A stretch of DNA of 64,000 nt from Clonostachys chloroleuca (GCA_037952775.1 JBANAY010000003.1:26908001-26972000), one strand, 5' to 3'. Counted from the stretch's first letter, positions 1-12,241 are shown. Program-made: numbers and translations. Notes: generated by a model not told the origin, from the letters alone.

Positions 1-716
1 TCATCATACACCCCCGGATCATGGGATATATCTCGAGCATGCCATCAGACATATAGGACGATTGAAACGCAAGAACCATGAGTGCTGCGTACAGGGCATC
101 ACCCCTAGTGCCTGACATGGCGGGGCTGTCGAGTGCCTTGTTAATCCGGGCGATAGCGGTGGTACGGTGAGAGAGTGCTTGTGTTTTATGCCCCTCACTG
201 CCACTACATAGATCGAAATGTGACGCGGACAACGCGAGCATGGCGTGGATCAAGAAGTCAAACTCAGCGATTCGATGTTCTGTCAGTCAGGATAATATTG
301 ATGTGTTCGCATAATGGAAGAGAAGCGCAACCTACTTGGTGAGAAAACTGGCACACGCCGTCCCAAACCGCTTTGCCCTGTATCGGTAGCGGAGGATACG
401 CATAAAGAACAAAATGATGGAATAGTTGGAAGTCGCCAATAGAGAAGTGGCCGCCGGTGGACTGCAAAGGCGCCGAGGGATGACTCCCCAAGTCACCCAT
501 AACCCCATACTGGCAAAATAGACCGAGGCGCTCACAGTTGCGACACACGGGGGTATTTTCAGGGCACTTGACCCTTCTTCGCTTGCAGGTGACACAGCCT
601 CTCCTCGATTTAGTGTGTCCTCTGCGTGGAATTATTTTGCGATTGATGATGGCCTCATCACGGGCCCCGGTTTCATTTTCAGACGGGGATGCTTCGTTCG
701 AATCTAAAACAGCCAT
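1..716 (-). CDS. Zn2Cys6 transcription factor, N-terminal part (runs off the window)
   Basis: Nuclear DNA-binding regulator; target genes unknown. Exon 1 is 716..332 and exon 2 runs from 279 past the left edge. Residues 41-68 form a complete zinc cluster: cysteines 41, 44, 51, 58, 61 and 68 with spacing CX2CX6CX6CX2CX6C and the basic stretch KRRRVK. It is followed by GDFQLFHHF and, after the intron, FLIHAMLALSASHF, typical of the fungal-specific domain of the sterol-uptake-control (UPC2-like) class. To keep exon 2 open the intron must use donor GTTGCG at 331 rather than the better GTAGGT four bases upstream, so the exact junction is uncertain. The reading frame is open to the edge. The start is the first ATG before the basic region. 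The N-terminus is acidic and Ser-rich. Neighbour: a pectate lyase gene about 450 bp upstream in the same orientation. The class is clear; the regulated pathway cannot be read from sequence. Confidence 0.88.
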
Positions 717-1169
717 TTCCAGACGCGATGCGTTAATTCTGCTTCTGAAAACGCATCCGGCTACGATCAGATTCAGCCAAAGTTCACTCGTGTCAACAGG
801 AGTTGCTAATGAGTAATACGGAATAGAGATAATCCGGGCTTACTGTGAATACCCTCACCATATTGAGAGAATCACCAATAAACACATTCGATCAGAACGC
901 AAATTGCGAGCTCTCTGATCCTTACATTGAATGACACTGGAAGCACCGAGACATATGTTACAAGATTGAACGTAGCTTATTCGGGTTCAAATCAACAAGA
1001 AATATCAGACCTAGCATCTACGACTCTGTTCAAATGCCGTTCATATAATCTTCATATGGCCGAAATTATTTCGATTGAAAACAAAATACGTCTAAATATG
1101 GCTAGATATGTCTAGAGAAGTGAAAAACTTGGAGGCGTCCAGCTAAGCCTCGCTCTATAGGCTCACAAT
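717..1169. other. Intergenic: regulator promoter and pectate lyase 3' flank
   Basis: This 450-bp gap lies upstream of the Zn2Cys6 gene and downstream of the pectate lyase stop codon, both on the minus strand. I see no coding pattern or convincing RNA gene. Short ORFs here have no recognisable content. Confidence 0.5.
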
Positions 1170-2008
1170 TTAACAGGTACCCTTCTTCTTAGCCTCACAA
1201 TCGCCCTTGGACTTATCGCAGCCGTCGTATGCTTGGCATTGAACCTTGGGGAAGCAGTTGTTGGAGTATGTAGCCTAGAAGTAGAACGAGTTAGCCATCC
1301 TATCTGTCGAGCTTGTAAAACTTCAGAAAATATATTTACCTTGTCGCCCAAGTTAGGGTTGATGCCAATAAGCTCACCACCCTTCTTGGCAGTAACACCC
1401 TCCATATGAACGGAACGGGCGCAGTTGTTCTTGCAATTACCGCAAGAGCGATAGACCTTGCCGTAGTCCTCAGCATAGAAGTTGATGATGTTAACGTGGC
1501 CACATCCGTTATGCTGGATGACCTTATCAGAGGCATGGTAGGCACCACCACCAATGATGTTGGCAGTTCCATCACCCTTGATGGAAATGGCATCCTCGCA
1601 GACATCCTCGAACCAGACAAATTCGAGGTTGCAGCTGCCCTTGCAGTAGATACCCTCACCTTGGTTGGCACCAATAATGACGTTCTTCAGCGTAGCGCCA
1701 TCTTCAAGAACAAAGACAGTGTCCTTCTCGCCTGTTATGTCGTGTCAGCATCTCACCGAACTCACTCATAATATATATCCTGCGAGTATTGGAGTTTTGC
1801 AAGTCTTACCTCCCTCCTTCTGGCCGCCACACTTGACACCACGGTCGTATTTGACCCAACCAGCATCAAAAACTTCGCCCTTCTTGAGGTAGCGGGGTGC
1901 GCTGAGACTCTTGGTACCTGTGGACTTAGGAAGACCACCCTCGTAGCCCAGGCAAGCCATTGCTGTGGGGACAGCGGCGAGGAGAGACAGAATAGCAGCG
2001 GAATGCAT
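1170..2008 (-). CDS. Pectate lyase, polysaccharide lyase family 3
   Basis: Secreted enzyme that cleaves de-esterified homogalacturonan by beta-elimination. Three exons: 2008..1810, 1731..1340 and 1274..1170, joined in frame by consensus introns (GTAAGA and GTAAAT donors), giving about 231 residues, normal for PL3. Residues 1 to about 19 are a hydrophobic signal peptide ending before CLGYEGG. Family signatures follow: [63 protein letters not shown], and the Cys-rich tail [17 protein letters not shown]. The parallel beta-helix residues and Lys/Arg positions expected for PL3 catalysis appear present. The start used is the ATG directly before the signal peptide; an in-frame ATG further upstream (2134) would add an unlikely leader. 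Plant-cell-wall degradation is the expected role and is usually substrate-induced. No frame damage seen. Confidence 0.93.
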
Positions 2009-2192
2009 GGTGTCTGTTTTTGTCGTTGTTTTTGGGAGTGATAGAGACTCGAGGTTATGGTAATTCCGGTCAACGGACAATATTGGACGAAACGAAAGCA
2101 AGATAAAAGATGCTTGAGAAACTTTGTGCCTCAAGGTTGTCGTTGCTGCTGGGAGGAGGAAGATAATCCCAAGCTGAGAGAGGAAAGCTCAC

Positions 2193-2200
2193 ATATTTAT
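2193..2200 (-). promoter_or_regulatory. Possible TATA element of the pectate lyase gene
   Basis: On the minus strand this reads ATAAATAT, about 185 bp before the pectate lyase ATG. Position and composition fit a fungal core promoter with a long leader, but nothing else supports it. Confidence 0.25.
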
Positions 2201-5200
2201 CATGAAATCTATCCCACGCTCGCTCGCTCGATGTCCTGACCGCCCGAAATGCCACAAGCCGGAACACCCGCCACATTCCTTGGCATTTCATCCCATCCGC
2301 TGTTCATGATCCAGTTAAGCTTCTTGATGGCCTTGTATGGGTGGGGACGGATAACAAAGATGCTTGTAGTAACCCTGAAACCACCTAGAGATGAGGTGGA
2401 GAATGGTAAGGCTCTGAAACTGGTTTCTCGGAACTCTAGCTCCCATTTTCTACTTCCAGTTGGTCGCGACAGGGCAAGTAATACTCGTAGGCCTAAAATC
2501 CTCTAGGCGCACCACTAATCGTCTGAAATTGGCTGAAATTAATGCTCTTCGTATTGGTCACGCTGCGGCAAGTGGGCAGAGAGCCACCAGCTATTCCCTG
2601 TTGTGCTGATTCTCCCCAGGTGCCTGGTCCATTATCTGGCAACCGGTATGATGGGCCCATCCCAGGTCCTTCTGGTTTAAGCTTACAAGGCAGTCTTTTT
2701 CTCGAAAGCAATTTCTCCCGACCGCCACATTGTCGTGCGGGTAGTGGGGGGGCATACGCTCTGGAATACGAATCGGCCTACCACCCGACCCGGGAGCCGT
2801 GTTGGCATGTTTCAGGGTTTTCTCGTGTACGGCTCAAGGGCCGTTTTTGGTTAGTTAGCGATTGCAGACCGGGAATCATCAGATAAAGAAGACATTATAC
2901 TCGCGATTGCAACATCTTTAGCGGTTGCTGTCTAGTTAGATCAGCGCGAAGACTGACTATAGTCAACTAGTTCCCCGCACAACCCAATGGAAAAATGCTT
3001 GCTATCAATAAATAGAGCCCATGAAGCTCTACTGCGGTTTTATAGAGCATCAATATTTACATTTACAGTAAGTAACCCAGTGAAAAGGTGACTTGATGAA
3101 GGAGCCTCAGAAGGTGGAGCAGCGGTAAATGAGAGTGTGATAAGGGGAACTTGGCAGTGGCTTGGCTGCGGAAACAGGCGCCAAGGGCTTACAGAGGGAT
3201 GGATAGGTGAAGACTGATATGGATCTATGCAAATGAATGATCTGGACTCCTCCCCTGCATCCTGCCTCGTAGCTGACTGTGGTGTCTGAACCTACTCGCG
3301 CGCTAATAGTGTACATCTTTCATTGGTATGTAATTTTACAGCCCAAGTAATCATGACAACTGTCGAATAAATGCGTCCATAATTCGGTATACGTAGCTAG
3401 TGAAATGATAGGGCCAACAAGTGAGAGAATGGTCACAGAAATGAATCTCGGATTGCATTGCTAATTTACGGCCCGTATTGCCGCATGCTGCCATGACAGA
3501 TTAGTTCAAGGCAATCTTGCAAACAATCATCTTGTATGGATAGGAAATGATTCGATGTTAATTCTATACCTTCGGCGGCATTCCTAAAAGATGTCAATGA
3601 TGAGGGTCAAACTACAATGGATGAATGAAAAAACCATGATCAACGCATTTCTAATGTATCTGATCATATGGTAAACGCAGTTGAGCTAGAAAGGAGGATC
3701 TATGGCATGAGCCAAATGAATAACCACTAGAACACAGGAGAACAGACTCAAGGGGGCTGTAGTATGATGTCCAGAGTACCTACCTCCGGAAGAGACGGGT
3801 GGTTGTTTTGATGGCTTGGCAAAAATGATTCACGGACCAGACAGGAGTTGTTTCAGGTCGTCCATTCCGAATCTCCCACCTTTACAGTACTGCCAGGACC
3901 AATTCCTTTCATTCACACACCATTGGCCCTAGTGACTCTGCTTGGTTGAGCCGGACAGGAATAGCCTGTAACCTAAATATATATAAGGTCCTGGCGCAAG
4001 TATTGACTTCGATCAAGCAACATCGTCAGTATTAGTGTCGCTGCGATCAGCCTTATCACTCGATGTTTCTAAAACTTCGTTGTTAAAAGCTCCATCATTC
4101 ATGCAATACTATCGGTGTTACTTGTATATACAGATGCTACCACACCAATAATTGAGCTACTGGGAATTCCTAGTGTAGTACGGGGGTTACGCTAATCAGT
4201 TGATTTGCAAAATCATTGAGGCTACTATTATGTCTAGTTGATCTATTCCTAATTTCCACCTTAATTTCGTCATAGAAATAATGCAGAATGTACTTAGCGG
4301 CTCGCTGTCATCTGTGAACAAGATGCAATTCCAATCGACCAAGGAGATCTAGGTGGCATTCGATCATTGAGTGTTATTAAAGAGATCCCATTAGTCAAAC
4401 ATGAGCCAGAATGAATTGCACACCGCCAACCTATCACATTTACAATGGTGGTTGGAGGGGGGTCACAAAGCTTACCAGTCATCCAATTCTAGCCGTCCAA
4501 GGATTTAAGGGGTATTCGCATGCATCGAAATCTGTGACCTCACGGCGAAACATGATCCAGGACTATCCGTGGTAGCAACAGAAACGGACCTATCGGGTCA
4601 ATGATTTAGATAGACTACTTAGTCAATGCCTCATGGCGTTTGTCTATGAATGATGGTCTAGTTTTATTGAGAAGATTTCGAAAGAGTCTAGGTCGAAATA
4701 TGATTTGATATCATACGCGATTGCACTTGGCTTTCTCCGTGATATACTTGCTTCCGCATTCCACAGGATAGAAAAGAGTCTTGACGCACCATCAAAAATG
4801 TTCAACCTTGGGTGTCCAACCTGAGGTTTTATTACAGATGATTGCGCAGGAGAGAGTGCGTCGCCATTCCGCCTTTAGGGTCGCTTTAGGAGATATGAAC
4901 TGTAACACCGAAAGAATGCACGATATATTATTATGTTTGATGGAGAGTTGGACGCATTAGGTGATTTCACATCATGATAAGTTACCAATGTTGATAAACC
5001 AGCAGTGTGACAGTGTCGAATGTAAGATAGATGTATCAGAACCCTGCTCATTAACTTCCCATGCCCTCCAAAGTCCTCCTTGTTTCACTATTGTGAGACT
5101 TTTTTTATATTTCTAGTAATTGGTTTTCTTCATTATCTGAATCAATCTGATGATGGGGCTTCGACGTCCCTATGATCACCGAGTAGAGTGAGATATAGAG

Positions 5201-6101
5201 AGGCAAAGTAAGATCAAGGATGGCCATAGGGACGGTTCGTGATGTATTGTTATGGTGAAAATATTTCTCAAACTCTGTATTAAATGTAGGCATCCATATC
5301 AAATCAAGTTGGCGTTGAAAATCCACCGCAATGGGACATACTATCCGCATGCTCTCCTCGATGCTTGGGCATCCAAACCCGATTTGAAAACATTGCCTTC
5401 GTGACTCAAGGCATGTATCATCATAGCAGTTGAACTTGTCTGCGACAGAGGCATATAAATACATTTTCAATTCCGTTTAAGGTTGCAAGATCTCTCCCTC
5501 TAACCTTTAATATCCGCCTTTGATACCCGAGCGTCGGGCATACAGGGCCGAGATACAAGTGACAGGTAAAAAAAAGTTATTTTGCGAGTCATTTGCATGA
5601 CTGCATTGGAAAGCAATTACGCGTGCATTCTCATTTCCATGAATGGAAGCTTTTCAAGCAGGGGGTGGGGTAGGGTTGGTTTCCAAAACATACCGCATGC
5701 ATCTCAATTTGTTGTACCTGCAGATGACCGTAACATGCTCGGTTAGAGGACTGGCATCGGGGAAATGGCTATGGACAAAAGGCAAATACTAATGTGAAAG
5801 CTCTGATTCATGCTACTGCTCCTTCAACCCCTAGTGTTGCCGTGGCTCCCCAATATCCTGATAAACTTTGGTCAATTATCGCACCTTCATAGTAAGAACA
5901 TGCAGCCAGGATGCCATCGACACGGAAGAGATTACTTCTTAACCAAATTACCCCAAACCCCCTAGTGGGAGTACCAGGTTAGCGAGAAGATGGGGCTTCT
6001 ACTGAATTTAATTATTATATATGATTTATTCTTATAAAAGAAAGCATTTTGTCCAAACCTATAAGGGGCTTCCTGCCGCAATTGTTTCGCCGACTGATTA
6101 A
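2201..6101. other. Gene-poor stretch
   Basis: About 3.9 kb with balanced base composition and no frame that looks coding over any distance. A clean TATA-like string, AATATATATAAGG, sits near 3,976-3,988, but no sensible ORF follows. The only ORF over 100 codons on the minus strand (5105-5470) is listed separately as doubtful. No transposon ends or RNA genes recognised. Confidence 0.5.
5105..5470 (-). CDS. Doubtful hypothetical protein, 121 aa
   Basis: Single open frame starting MKMYLYASVADKF and ending in an acidic tail (DSDNEENQ). It has seven cysteines, mostly in the N-terminal half, but no signal peptide, membrane segment or domain I recognise. It lies alone in a gene desert, and codon use gives no strong support. 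It may be a chance ORF or one exon of a gene whose other exons I cannot see. Confidence 0.2.
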   Translation of the reverse strand: MKMYLYASVADKFNCYDDTCLESRRQCFQIGFGCPSIEESMRIVCPIAVDFQRQLDLIWMPTFNTEFEKYFHHNNTSRTVPMAILDLTLPLYISLYSVIIGTSKPHHQIDSDNEENQLLEI

Positions 6102-7121
6102 TTAGTATTCGCTGTGACTTTTTACACGCTGCGTCCATTGAAACAAGACCAAGAACGAAACAACGGCCACGATGGCCCATTTCTCGCCGAGCTTCCCTCT
6201 CGCTCCATTACCTGCGAAGCCGAAGGTTGCAACCTTACTAAGGCTATTATCAACGGTGCCCCAAGCCGCAACAATCTCGCATCCATCATGATCCACTGGG
6301 TCAGATGCCCCAGGTTTAATAGTTGTAATGTTGCCGGCAGATCCCTCATCCAGCCGAACAAGGATCCATGCCTTTTTCGGCTTGATGACATTCTTTGCCA
6401 CGCCCGAGGTCGAGTATCTCCATTCATAGACCTGCTGGCCATCCTCGCCATATTTGAGACTGAATCGAAATGTACCGTTGCCGAAGATGTTGGCCAGAAT
6501 GGTCGAGCCGGCCTGCCACTCGACCATCTCCTGCGGGTAATGGCCTTCGGGATTCAACAAAGATGGTATATCAACAATGAAGGCTCTCCCAAAATCATCT
6601 TTCTCCCACTGGGCAGAGCCAACTAGGGGCCAGGTATCGTCCACACCTGCGTGTAAGACCACGGGCGGACAGTTGGCTGAGTGGGGATGTTCGACTGAAA
6701 GATAAAAAGGCTCGTTCTGGTGCTCGCCCAAGATGTATCGGCCCATGAAATACTTGCTGCGGCTGTAGATGTTGAAGACGGTAGGGAAGTGTGCTGTCAG
6801 AGCTTGGGGCACCGGAGTTTGTCGCGATGTGGAGACGGAACCAGAAATTGAAGCGGATTTCGATGTTGCCGGTGTAGCAAATTCCAGCGAGTGGACGGTT
6901 TCTTGGGTATTCTGTGTCAGAATTGAGGAATTCTTGTCGTCCAAGCGCCTTCGGACGCTCTTGCCTGGCGGCGGGCCGGCATCGATGTAACCCATTTTGA
7001 AAATACTAACTGCCTGGCCACTTGAGGAAAGGTTGCCTTGGATTTTGCAGCGTAGCGCGAAGTCAATAGAAAAAAGAAAAGAAAGACAGGTCTTGATCCA
7101 TCCAGGGCCAACTGCGGCCAT
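6102..7121 (-). CDS. Conserved fungal protein with tubby-like fold, unknown function
   Basis: Intronless frame of 339 codons. The recognisable part starts near residue 125 with YFMGRYILGEHQNEPFYL, continues with VVLHAGVDDTWPLVGSAQW, YEWRYSTSG and WILVRLDEG, and ends GARGKLGEKWAIVAVV. This series is typical of a large family of uncharacterised fungal proteins predicted to adopt a tubby/LURP-like beta-barrel around a hydrophobic helix. The C-terminal hydrophobic stretch is therefore more likely the buried helix than a membrane anchor. Two starts are possible: ATG at 7121, or ATG at 6995 (residue 43, MGYIDAGPP). The second gives a more usual length of 297, and the first 42 residues resemble untranslated leader. 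The region after the second start is Ser/Thr-rich and probably disordered. Function unknown; phosphoinositide or lipid binding is suggested only by the fold. Confidence 0.75.
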   Translation of the reverse strand: MAAVGPGWIKTCLSFLFSIDFALRCKIQGNLSSSGQAVSIFKMGYIDAGPPPGKSVRRRLDDKNSSILTQNTQETVHSLEFATPATSKSASISGSVSTSRQTPVPQALTAHFPTVFNIYSRSKYFMGRYILGEHQNEPFYLSVEHPHSANCPPVVLHAGVDDTWPLVGSAQWEKDDFGRAFIVDIPSLLNPEGHYPQEMVEWQAGSTILANIFGNGTFRFSLKYGEDGQQVYEWRYSTSGVAKNVIKPKKAWILVRLDEGSAGNITTIKPGASDPVDHDGCEIVAAWGTVDNSLSKVATFGFAGNGARGKLGEKWAIVAVVSFLVLFQWTQRVKSHSEY

Positions 7122-8549
7122 GTGGTTTTAGAGGAGCGGAGAGCAACAACAGCAAATTAATTTCATCTTTCTGTTGCGGTTCCGTAGCCGAGCTAGCTCA
7201 ATGAGGGAATCGGTGCTAGTGAGTCAGTGACAATCTATCCCAGCTAGAATCAGGCGTTATTGCACCCGAATGGCGTCTAGAGGCGACTGATTCTCCTTAC
7301 TATATTTTAGCGTACTTGTGGCAGCCCACGTCGGGGCCGGGCCAACGGAAGCTTAAGAGAATGGCGTGTTGGCCGGCTTATCAGCATGGATTATGACTTG
7401 CGTGCAGACACCAAGACAGGGGTCGCCCTTACGTGATGGACCGCCCTCAGCGAGTTCCGGTCAGAAATCTCGGCTGCTGCAAAATGAGAGGCTAGAGGTT
7501 CCAGTTTTCCTCATCTCACCGAGCGAGCCAGCCCACGTTGTAAATCATCGTTATCAACATTGGCCACGTGCTGATCCGCGCGGGCCACAGGTCTAACCCA
7601 AAGGCCATTGTGATTAGAGATAAGGCTTGGCCTCCAAGAGCCTGCGGTGCCGCAATTCTATGCTTCACGCCGTTGCCTGCTTCATGTCTGAATAGCAATT
7701 GACTCCTACGGGTGAGTTTGCGGCAAATTTTGCTCGGTTGGCAACAAAATGGTCTGATTAAATGGATTACATGTTGGGGTTGCTACGGATAAACTGAAGA
7801 ACGAACTTTTTGGGAGCCTGCCCCAAAGCATTGTTGACCATTTTTTCATTTGATACTTCAGCGGAATTTTTATTTCGGCAACAACCCTGGCGACGATCGG
7901 CAGGGGACTCAAATTGCACCATGAGTCGCCATAATCTAGACACTATTGAATGCGGAATTATTCACGTGGGCCTTGGAAGCGAGAAGCCCGTCCTATTATT
8001 TGCGATAAGGCAGATGTTGGTTGACTACCTTTTCTAAATGTAGGAAGGGAAAGGAGTTCCCCCTGGAGCTTACTTGAAGTTGGGAAGAAGAAGAGGAAAG
8101 AAAAAAAACTGGTGGCGAGCGGTCTAGGGTAGGCCACACTTGATAGTATCTTATCTATCCAGATACCAGCCACTGCCGAGCTGAAACCCATTCTTGAAGA
8201 GCGCATTCCTTGGCAATTCTGTTATGGAGTAGCAAAGATTAAATCCATACTTTTTTTTTGTTTCTGATTAACAAGATATGATTATGTCTCACGGACCTGA
8301 ACTCCAGTCATTTCGTGCATAGGATGGGGGATCAGGCAGGCAATTGCTCAGCAACTGCCACCTCTCGTTAGAGTCATGTGACCAGCATGCTCACAGTACA
8401 AGTTCAGCACCCTGGCAATTGAATTGGGTAGCATTCGCTCTGCCTTCCATCTCAAGGGTGTCCAAGAACCACAATCAATCACTCCTAGACCAGAGGCTCA
8501 CTGCTTATTCTGCTGATTCTATTTCTTCCGCCAATCAAACAAATACAAG
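7122..8549. other. Intergenic, divergent promoters
   Basis: This gap separates the minus-strand tubby-like gene from the plus-strand epoxide hydrolase, so both promoters lie here. A pyrimidine- and CA-rich leader with CAATCAATCAC and CCAATCAAAC (about 8,470-8,540) precedes the hydrolase ATG. No gene-like ORF seen. Confidence 0.45.
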
Positions 8550-9927
8550 ATGGCGCGCCCAGTACCCTTTAAGATTGCAGTGCCGGACGATCAGTTAAAT
8601 TGGATTGCTGATCGCGTCCGCACCACGCGTCTACCGCCAGGGAGAAACCTGCCCACCGACGAGTTATGGAAATCATGGGGCCTACCCGTCAGTTACGCGC
8701 AAGAACTGAAAGACTATTGGGTCAACGAATATGACTGGCGTCGTGTCGAGAAACAGTTGAACTCGGATCTCAATCAGTTTACCATCCCCATCGATCACAA
8801 GGGGGAGGATCTGAGCGTCCATTTCCTGCACCACAGATCGGATCAGCCGGGTGCTATTCCGCTGATTATTGCTCATGGGTGGCCTGGGAGCTTCCTCGAG
8901 ATTAAGCCCATTATCCAACACCTCACGAATCCACCATCCCCAAATGACCAAGCCTACCATGTCGTCGTACCCTCGCTGCCTGGCTTTGGCTTCTCTTCAT
9001 ATCCATCTAATCCTTGCAGTCCCATGGACATGGCGGATATCTTGTGCAAGCTCATGATTGCACTTGGCTACAATCGCTTCATGGCACAGGCTGGTGACTG
9101 GGGCGCCCAGGTTGTGCGCATTATCGCGACAAGATACCCTGACAATTGTTTGGCGCTGCATCTCAACTTCGTTATCACGGCGCCGCCGAGTGCCCTGTGG
9201 CGGCCTGTGGCGTTTGCGCGACTTGTAATCGGCTACCTTACAGGGGGATGGGGCTTTGATCCCTACGAGAAGCGTCTGTTAAGTCGTATGAAATGGTGGC
9301 TAGATTGGGAGAACGCGTATAATGTTATACAGGGAACAAAGCCGTTGACGCTGTCCTATGGCTTAACAGACTCACCGTTTGGGATGATGTGCTGGATAAG
9401 AGAGAAGGTCAACTATCTTGTCGGAGATGACTTCGAGTGGACAAAGGAGGATACAATTACTTGGGCGATGGTAAGTTTGCCCTTTCCATCATTTCTTTTC
9501 GATTGAGGCATTTGGCTTACCAACAATTTTCAGCCATACATCCTTAACGGCTCCTCAGGCCATGCAGAAATTTACAAATGGGGACAGCGTGGAAGCGAGT
9601 ACTCCTTAGCCGAAGTCTTTTCCAAGCCGATACCCAGCCAGATTCCATTTGGGGCATCGATCTTCCCCAATGGTATGTATCATTGATCATTTGTGCACGA
9701 TGAGGCCATTTCTAACCTCTTATGTAGACGTCATGTTTATTCCTCGCTGGTGGGCCGAGGGTACTCTCTCGTCTAACATCGTCTTTTGGAAACAACACGA
9801 TAGCGGCGGGCACTTTCCATGCTCTGAGAAGCCCGTAGAGCTTGCAGCCGATCTCAGAGAATTTACTCAATGCATCGACGGTAAAATTATTCAGAGTCTG
9901 AAGGAAGACCGACCTACGACTGACTGA
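8550..9927 (+). CDS. Epoxide hydrolase, microsomal (EHN) type
   Basis: Alpha/beta-hydrolase that opens epoxides to diols through an ester on an active-site Asp. Exons 8550..9470, 9534..9672 and 9728..9927 give 419 residues, the usual length for the class. The N-terminal EHN region (residues about 1-110: FKIAVPDDQLNWI, DELWKSWGLPVSYAQELKDYW, DWRRVEKQLN) is complete. The oxyanion motif HGWPGSF is at 109-115, nucleophile Asp183 sits in AGDWGAQ, and His382 lies in SGGHFPCSEKP near the end. The acid and the cap tyrosines are probably in WAEG and the YKWG segment. Both introns are about 55-63 nt with consensus ends (GTAAGT, GTATGT). No signal peptide or obvious membrane anchor. Such enzymes act in xenobiotic detoxification or in secondary metabolism. 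The nearest biosynthetic gene, the NRPS, is 7 kb away across a tannase gene, so a link is only a guess. Confidence 0.93.
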
Positions 9928-11119
9928 AAACTTTTGAACAAAAAAGCAATGTGGTAAGGCTTATATCGTTTTTGTCGGAAGTTGAAATCTCATGAATCTC
10001 AATGAATGTCGAAAAAGAGTCACCTTGCATCAAATTTAGTGCAGGCTATATGACTGATTGAAATGAACAATTCTTGAGTGCCATGTATTCTTAGGTCACC
10101 TTAATCTAGTCCATCACGAAATAAACATACTGCCCTAGCATAACAAACATATGCAAGAACTTGAGCCGTGAACCTCGCAGGAACCAGGCCTCAATAAAAT
10201 CGTAAAGCTGGTCTCTTCACGGTGAATTATTTAGTGGCTGATTGTCGGATAACTATAAAGTAGAGCACTGCGCCCACCTTGTGAGACAAATCAAAAGCAA
10301 GATGGCATGTTCTCCTTCAAATCGAATCTCAACAGCCACGAAGCGGGATGATGGCCTCCCTCTTCCATAATAACACTTAAGAATGGCGCTGAAATACAGG
10401 GTGTATCATCACTCTCCACCGAATAGCTCGCTATTGCTATGAATGCAACACAATATGATCTGGGGGATGCAGGCTGAGCTATTTGTGGAATTCAGCCCCT
10501 ATTGTTGAAGGCCAATGCAACCCAATGTTTTGTCGCATTCATGTTGCCACATCTGGCGGAAGAATTCTTTGTCAAGTCCGCCCTATTTATCATGGAACAA
10601 GCTGCTTCTCATTAGCTCAGCCTTGATACTAATCCAATCTCCAATTTCCCCCTACACATTGAAGGCGGAGTTTATTTTTGCCTTTGTATGAGGTGGGATG
10701 ATGTTGCACCGCTTGGGTGTTGAGCATGCGGCAATAGAGTGTGGACCAAAACCCCGCCCATCAACGCACGTTTCATAACACGATGCAACCCTTTCGTCCT
10801 CTGGCACCAAATCAGCGATGTCATTGATCCTAGGATGCTCGCCTTCGACATAATATCTATGAGTGCTGGATCTTAGATCTCCATCGTTTAAGCTCTAGAT
10901 GATCAGCCCCGCAAGATGTGGGACAATTTGGTAAGATATGATGGAAGGGTTGCACTTTACTCTGTTCCTAGGCGGTACGTTCAAAATGCGACCCGGGATT
11001 GCTGACACCCGAAAATTTGCGGCACACTGGCATGATTTCTCATAATGTTTAAGGAAGCTCAAGCGCACAGAGAACCAGAGCGTGATACTTCATTTCTGAC
11101 CCTGTACATATAGAAAAAA
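9928..11119. other. Intergenic
   Basis: 1.2 kb between two plus-strand genes, holding the 3' region of the epoxide hydrolase and the promoter of the membrane protein. No coding frame, repeat or RNA gene recognised. Confidence 0.5.
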
Positions 11120-12241
11120 ATGAGTCTCTATCCGTCCTCGGTCACAATTCCGGTGTACGTAATATTCACCGCAGTTGGGATCCTTCTTACAGCGCTTCGA
11201 TTCTGGACACGAGCGGTATTAACGAGACAGCATCTTGGGGCTGATGACTGGTTCATCGCTGGTGCTGTTGTCATCGTGGTTGCTTGTACTGCTATCCAAT
11301 GCCTGAACGCCCTTCATGGCACTGGAGGTGAAGCTGTGTCAACCGATGACGCTGTTGAAAGAGCCGTCACCGCACACAAAATCAACTTCACCATGGTTGT
11401 GATTGAGAAGCCGGCTTTCGGTGCTATTAAGCTTTCGCTACTCTTTTTCTATCGGAGGATCTTCACGGTTCGGCGCAGTTTTCGCATTGTTAACAACATC
11501 CTAATCGTGATTATTATTATGTGGACGGTGGCCTTCGTGCTGTCAGATCTATTTATTTGCGGCACTAAATTGTCTCTGAGCTTCAACGCGAACCAGAAGC
11601 TCGCCGCGGCTCATTGCGGAGATAAGGGGCTCATGCTCCTCCTCTTCGCAATAACCAGTTTTCTCACCGACTTCTCAGTCCTGATTGTTCCACTATTTTA
11701 TATCAGAGGACTGCAAATGCCTAAGCAGAAGAAATGGGCTGCTGGGTTTATTTTCCTTCTCGGATTGATGTAAGTAGATGGATATTTTACCGCGAGCACT
11801 GTATGTTTGTCAAGCGTCCCTGACACTGAAGGTCATCCTAGCTCTACCGTCGCTTGCATCTTGCGAATGATTTTCCTCTGTATAGCCTATCCAATGGGTC
11901 GAATGAGTTGGGGATATGAGGCAAAGCCACAAGATAAGACGCCACTTGTTCTCCAAGTCTTCAACCCTACATTCTGGGTCATGATCGAAATGTTTCTCGG
12001 CACCTGGGCCGCCAACCTGCCCCCTCTTGGGCCGCTTCTGCACTCCATAGGGATTCGAGCACGCCTCAGTAGGACGTATCGGAAATTCTCGTCTGCATAT
12101 TCGAGTGGAAATCATGACCAGGAAAAACCGACTGCGCCAGAGGCTGCAACCGGAATACTGAATCGGGAAAATGAATGTCCAAACTCATATGTACCTGTCT
12201 CTACTCACCCAGAACCCACATGGCCGGAAGACATAGTATAA
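11120..12241 (+). CDS. Rhodopsin-domain integral membrane protein (Pth11/SAT4-like)
   Basis: Seven-helix membrane protein of the fungal rhodopsin-like family, known from Pth11-type receptors and from cluster proteins such as SAT4; ligand unknown. Exons 11120..11769 and 11842..12241 join at an Ile codon (AT|C) to give about 349 residues. Hydrophobic segments are visible at residues about 8-27, 44-60, 91-112, 122-145, 170-192 and, across the splice, 205-230, with another near 275-300. Family marks include RFWTRAVL, LGADDWFI, GAIKLSLLFFYRRIF and the TFWVMIEMFLGTWAANLPPLGP segment close to the end. The cytosolic tail (about 300-349) is Ser/Pro/Glu-rich. The intron has a GTAAGT donor. The start is the ATG opening the first helix. 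Such genes are common in accessory regions; no partner is evident. Confidence 0.9.

Noticed and set aside
1336..1771. Open frames on both strands over the pectate lyase
   Set aside because: These are other-frame shadows of the PL3 exons, which explain the openness through Val/Ile/Asp-rich codons.
2542..2886. 114-codon plus ORF in the gene desert
   Set aside because: Low-complexity Gly/Pro/Ser run of the sort found in random GC-balanced DNA; an antisense frame is open as well.
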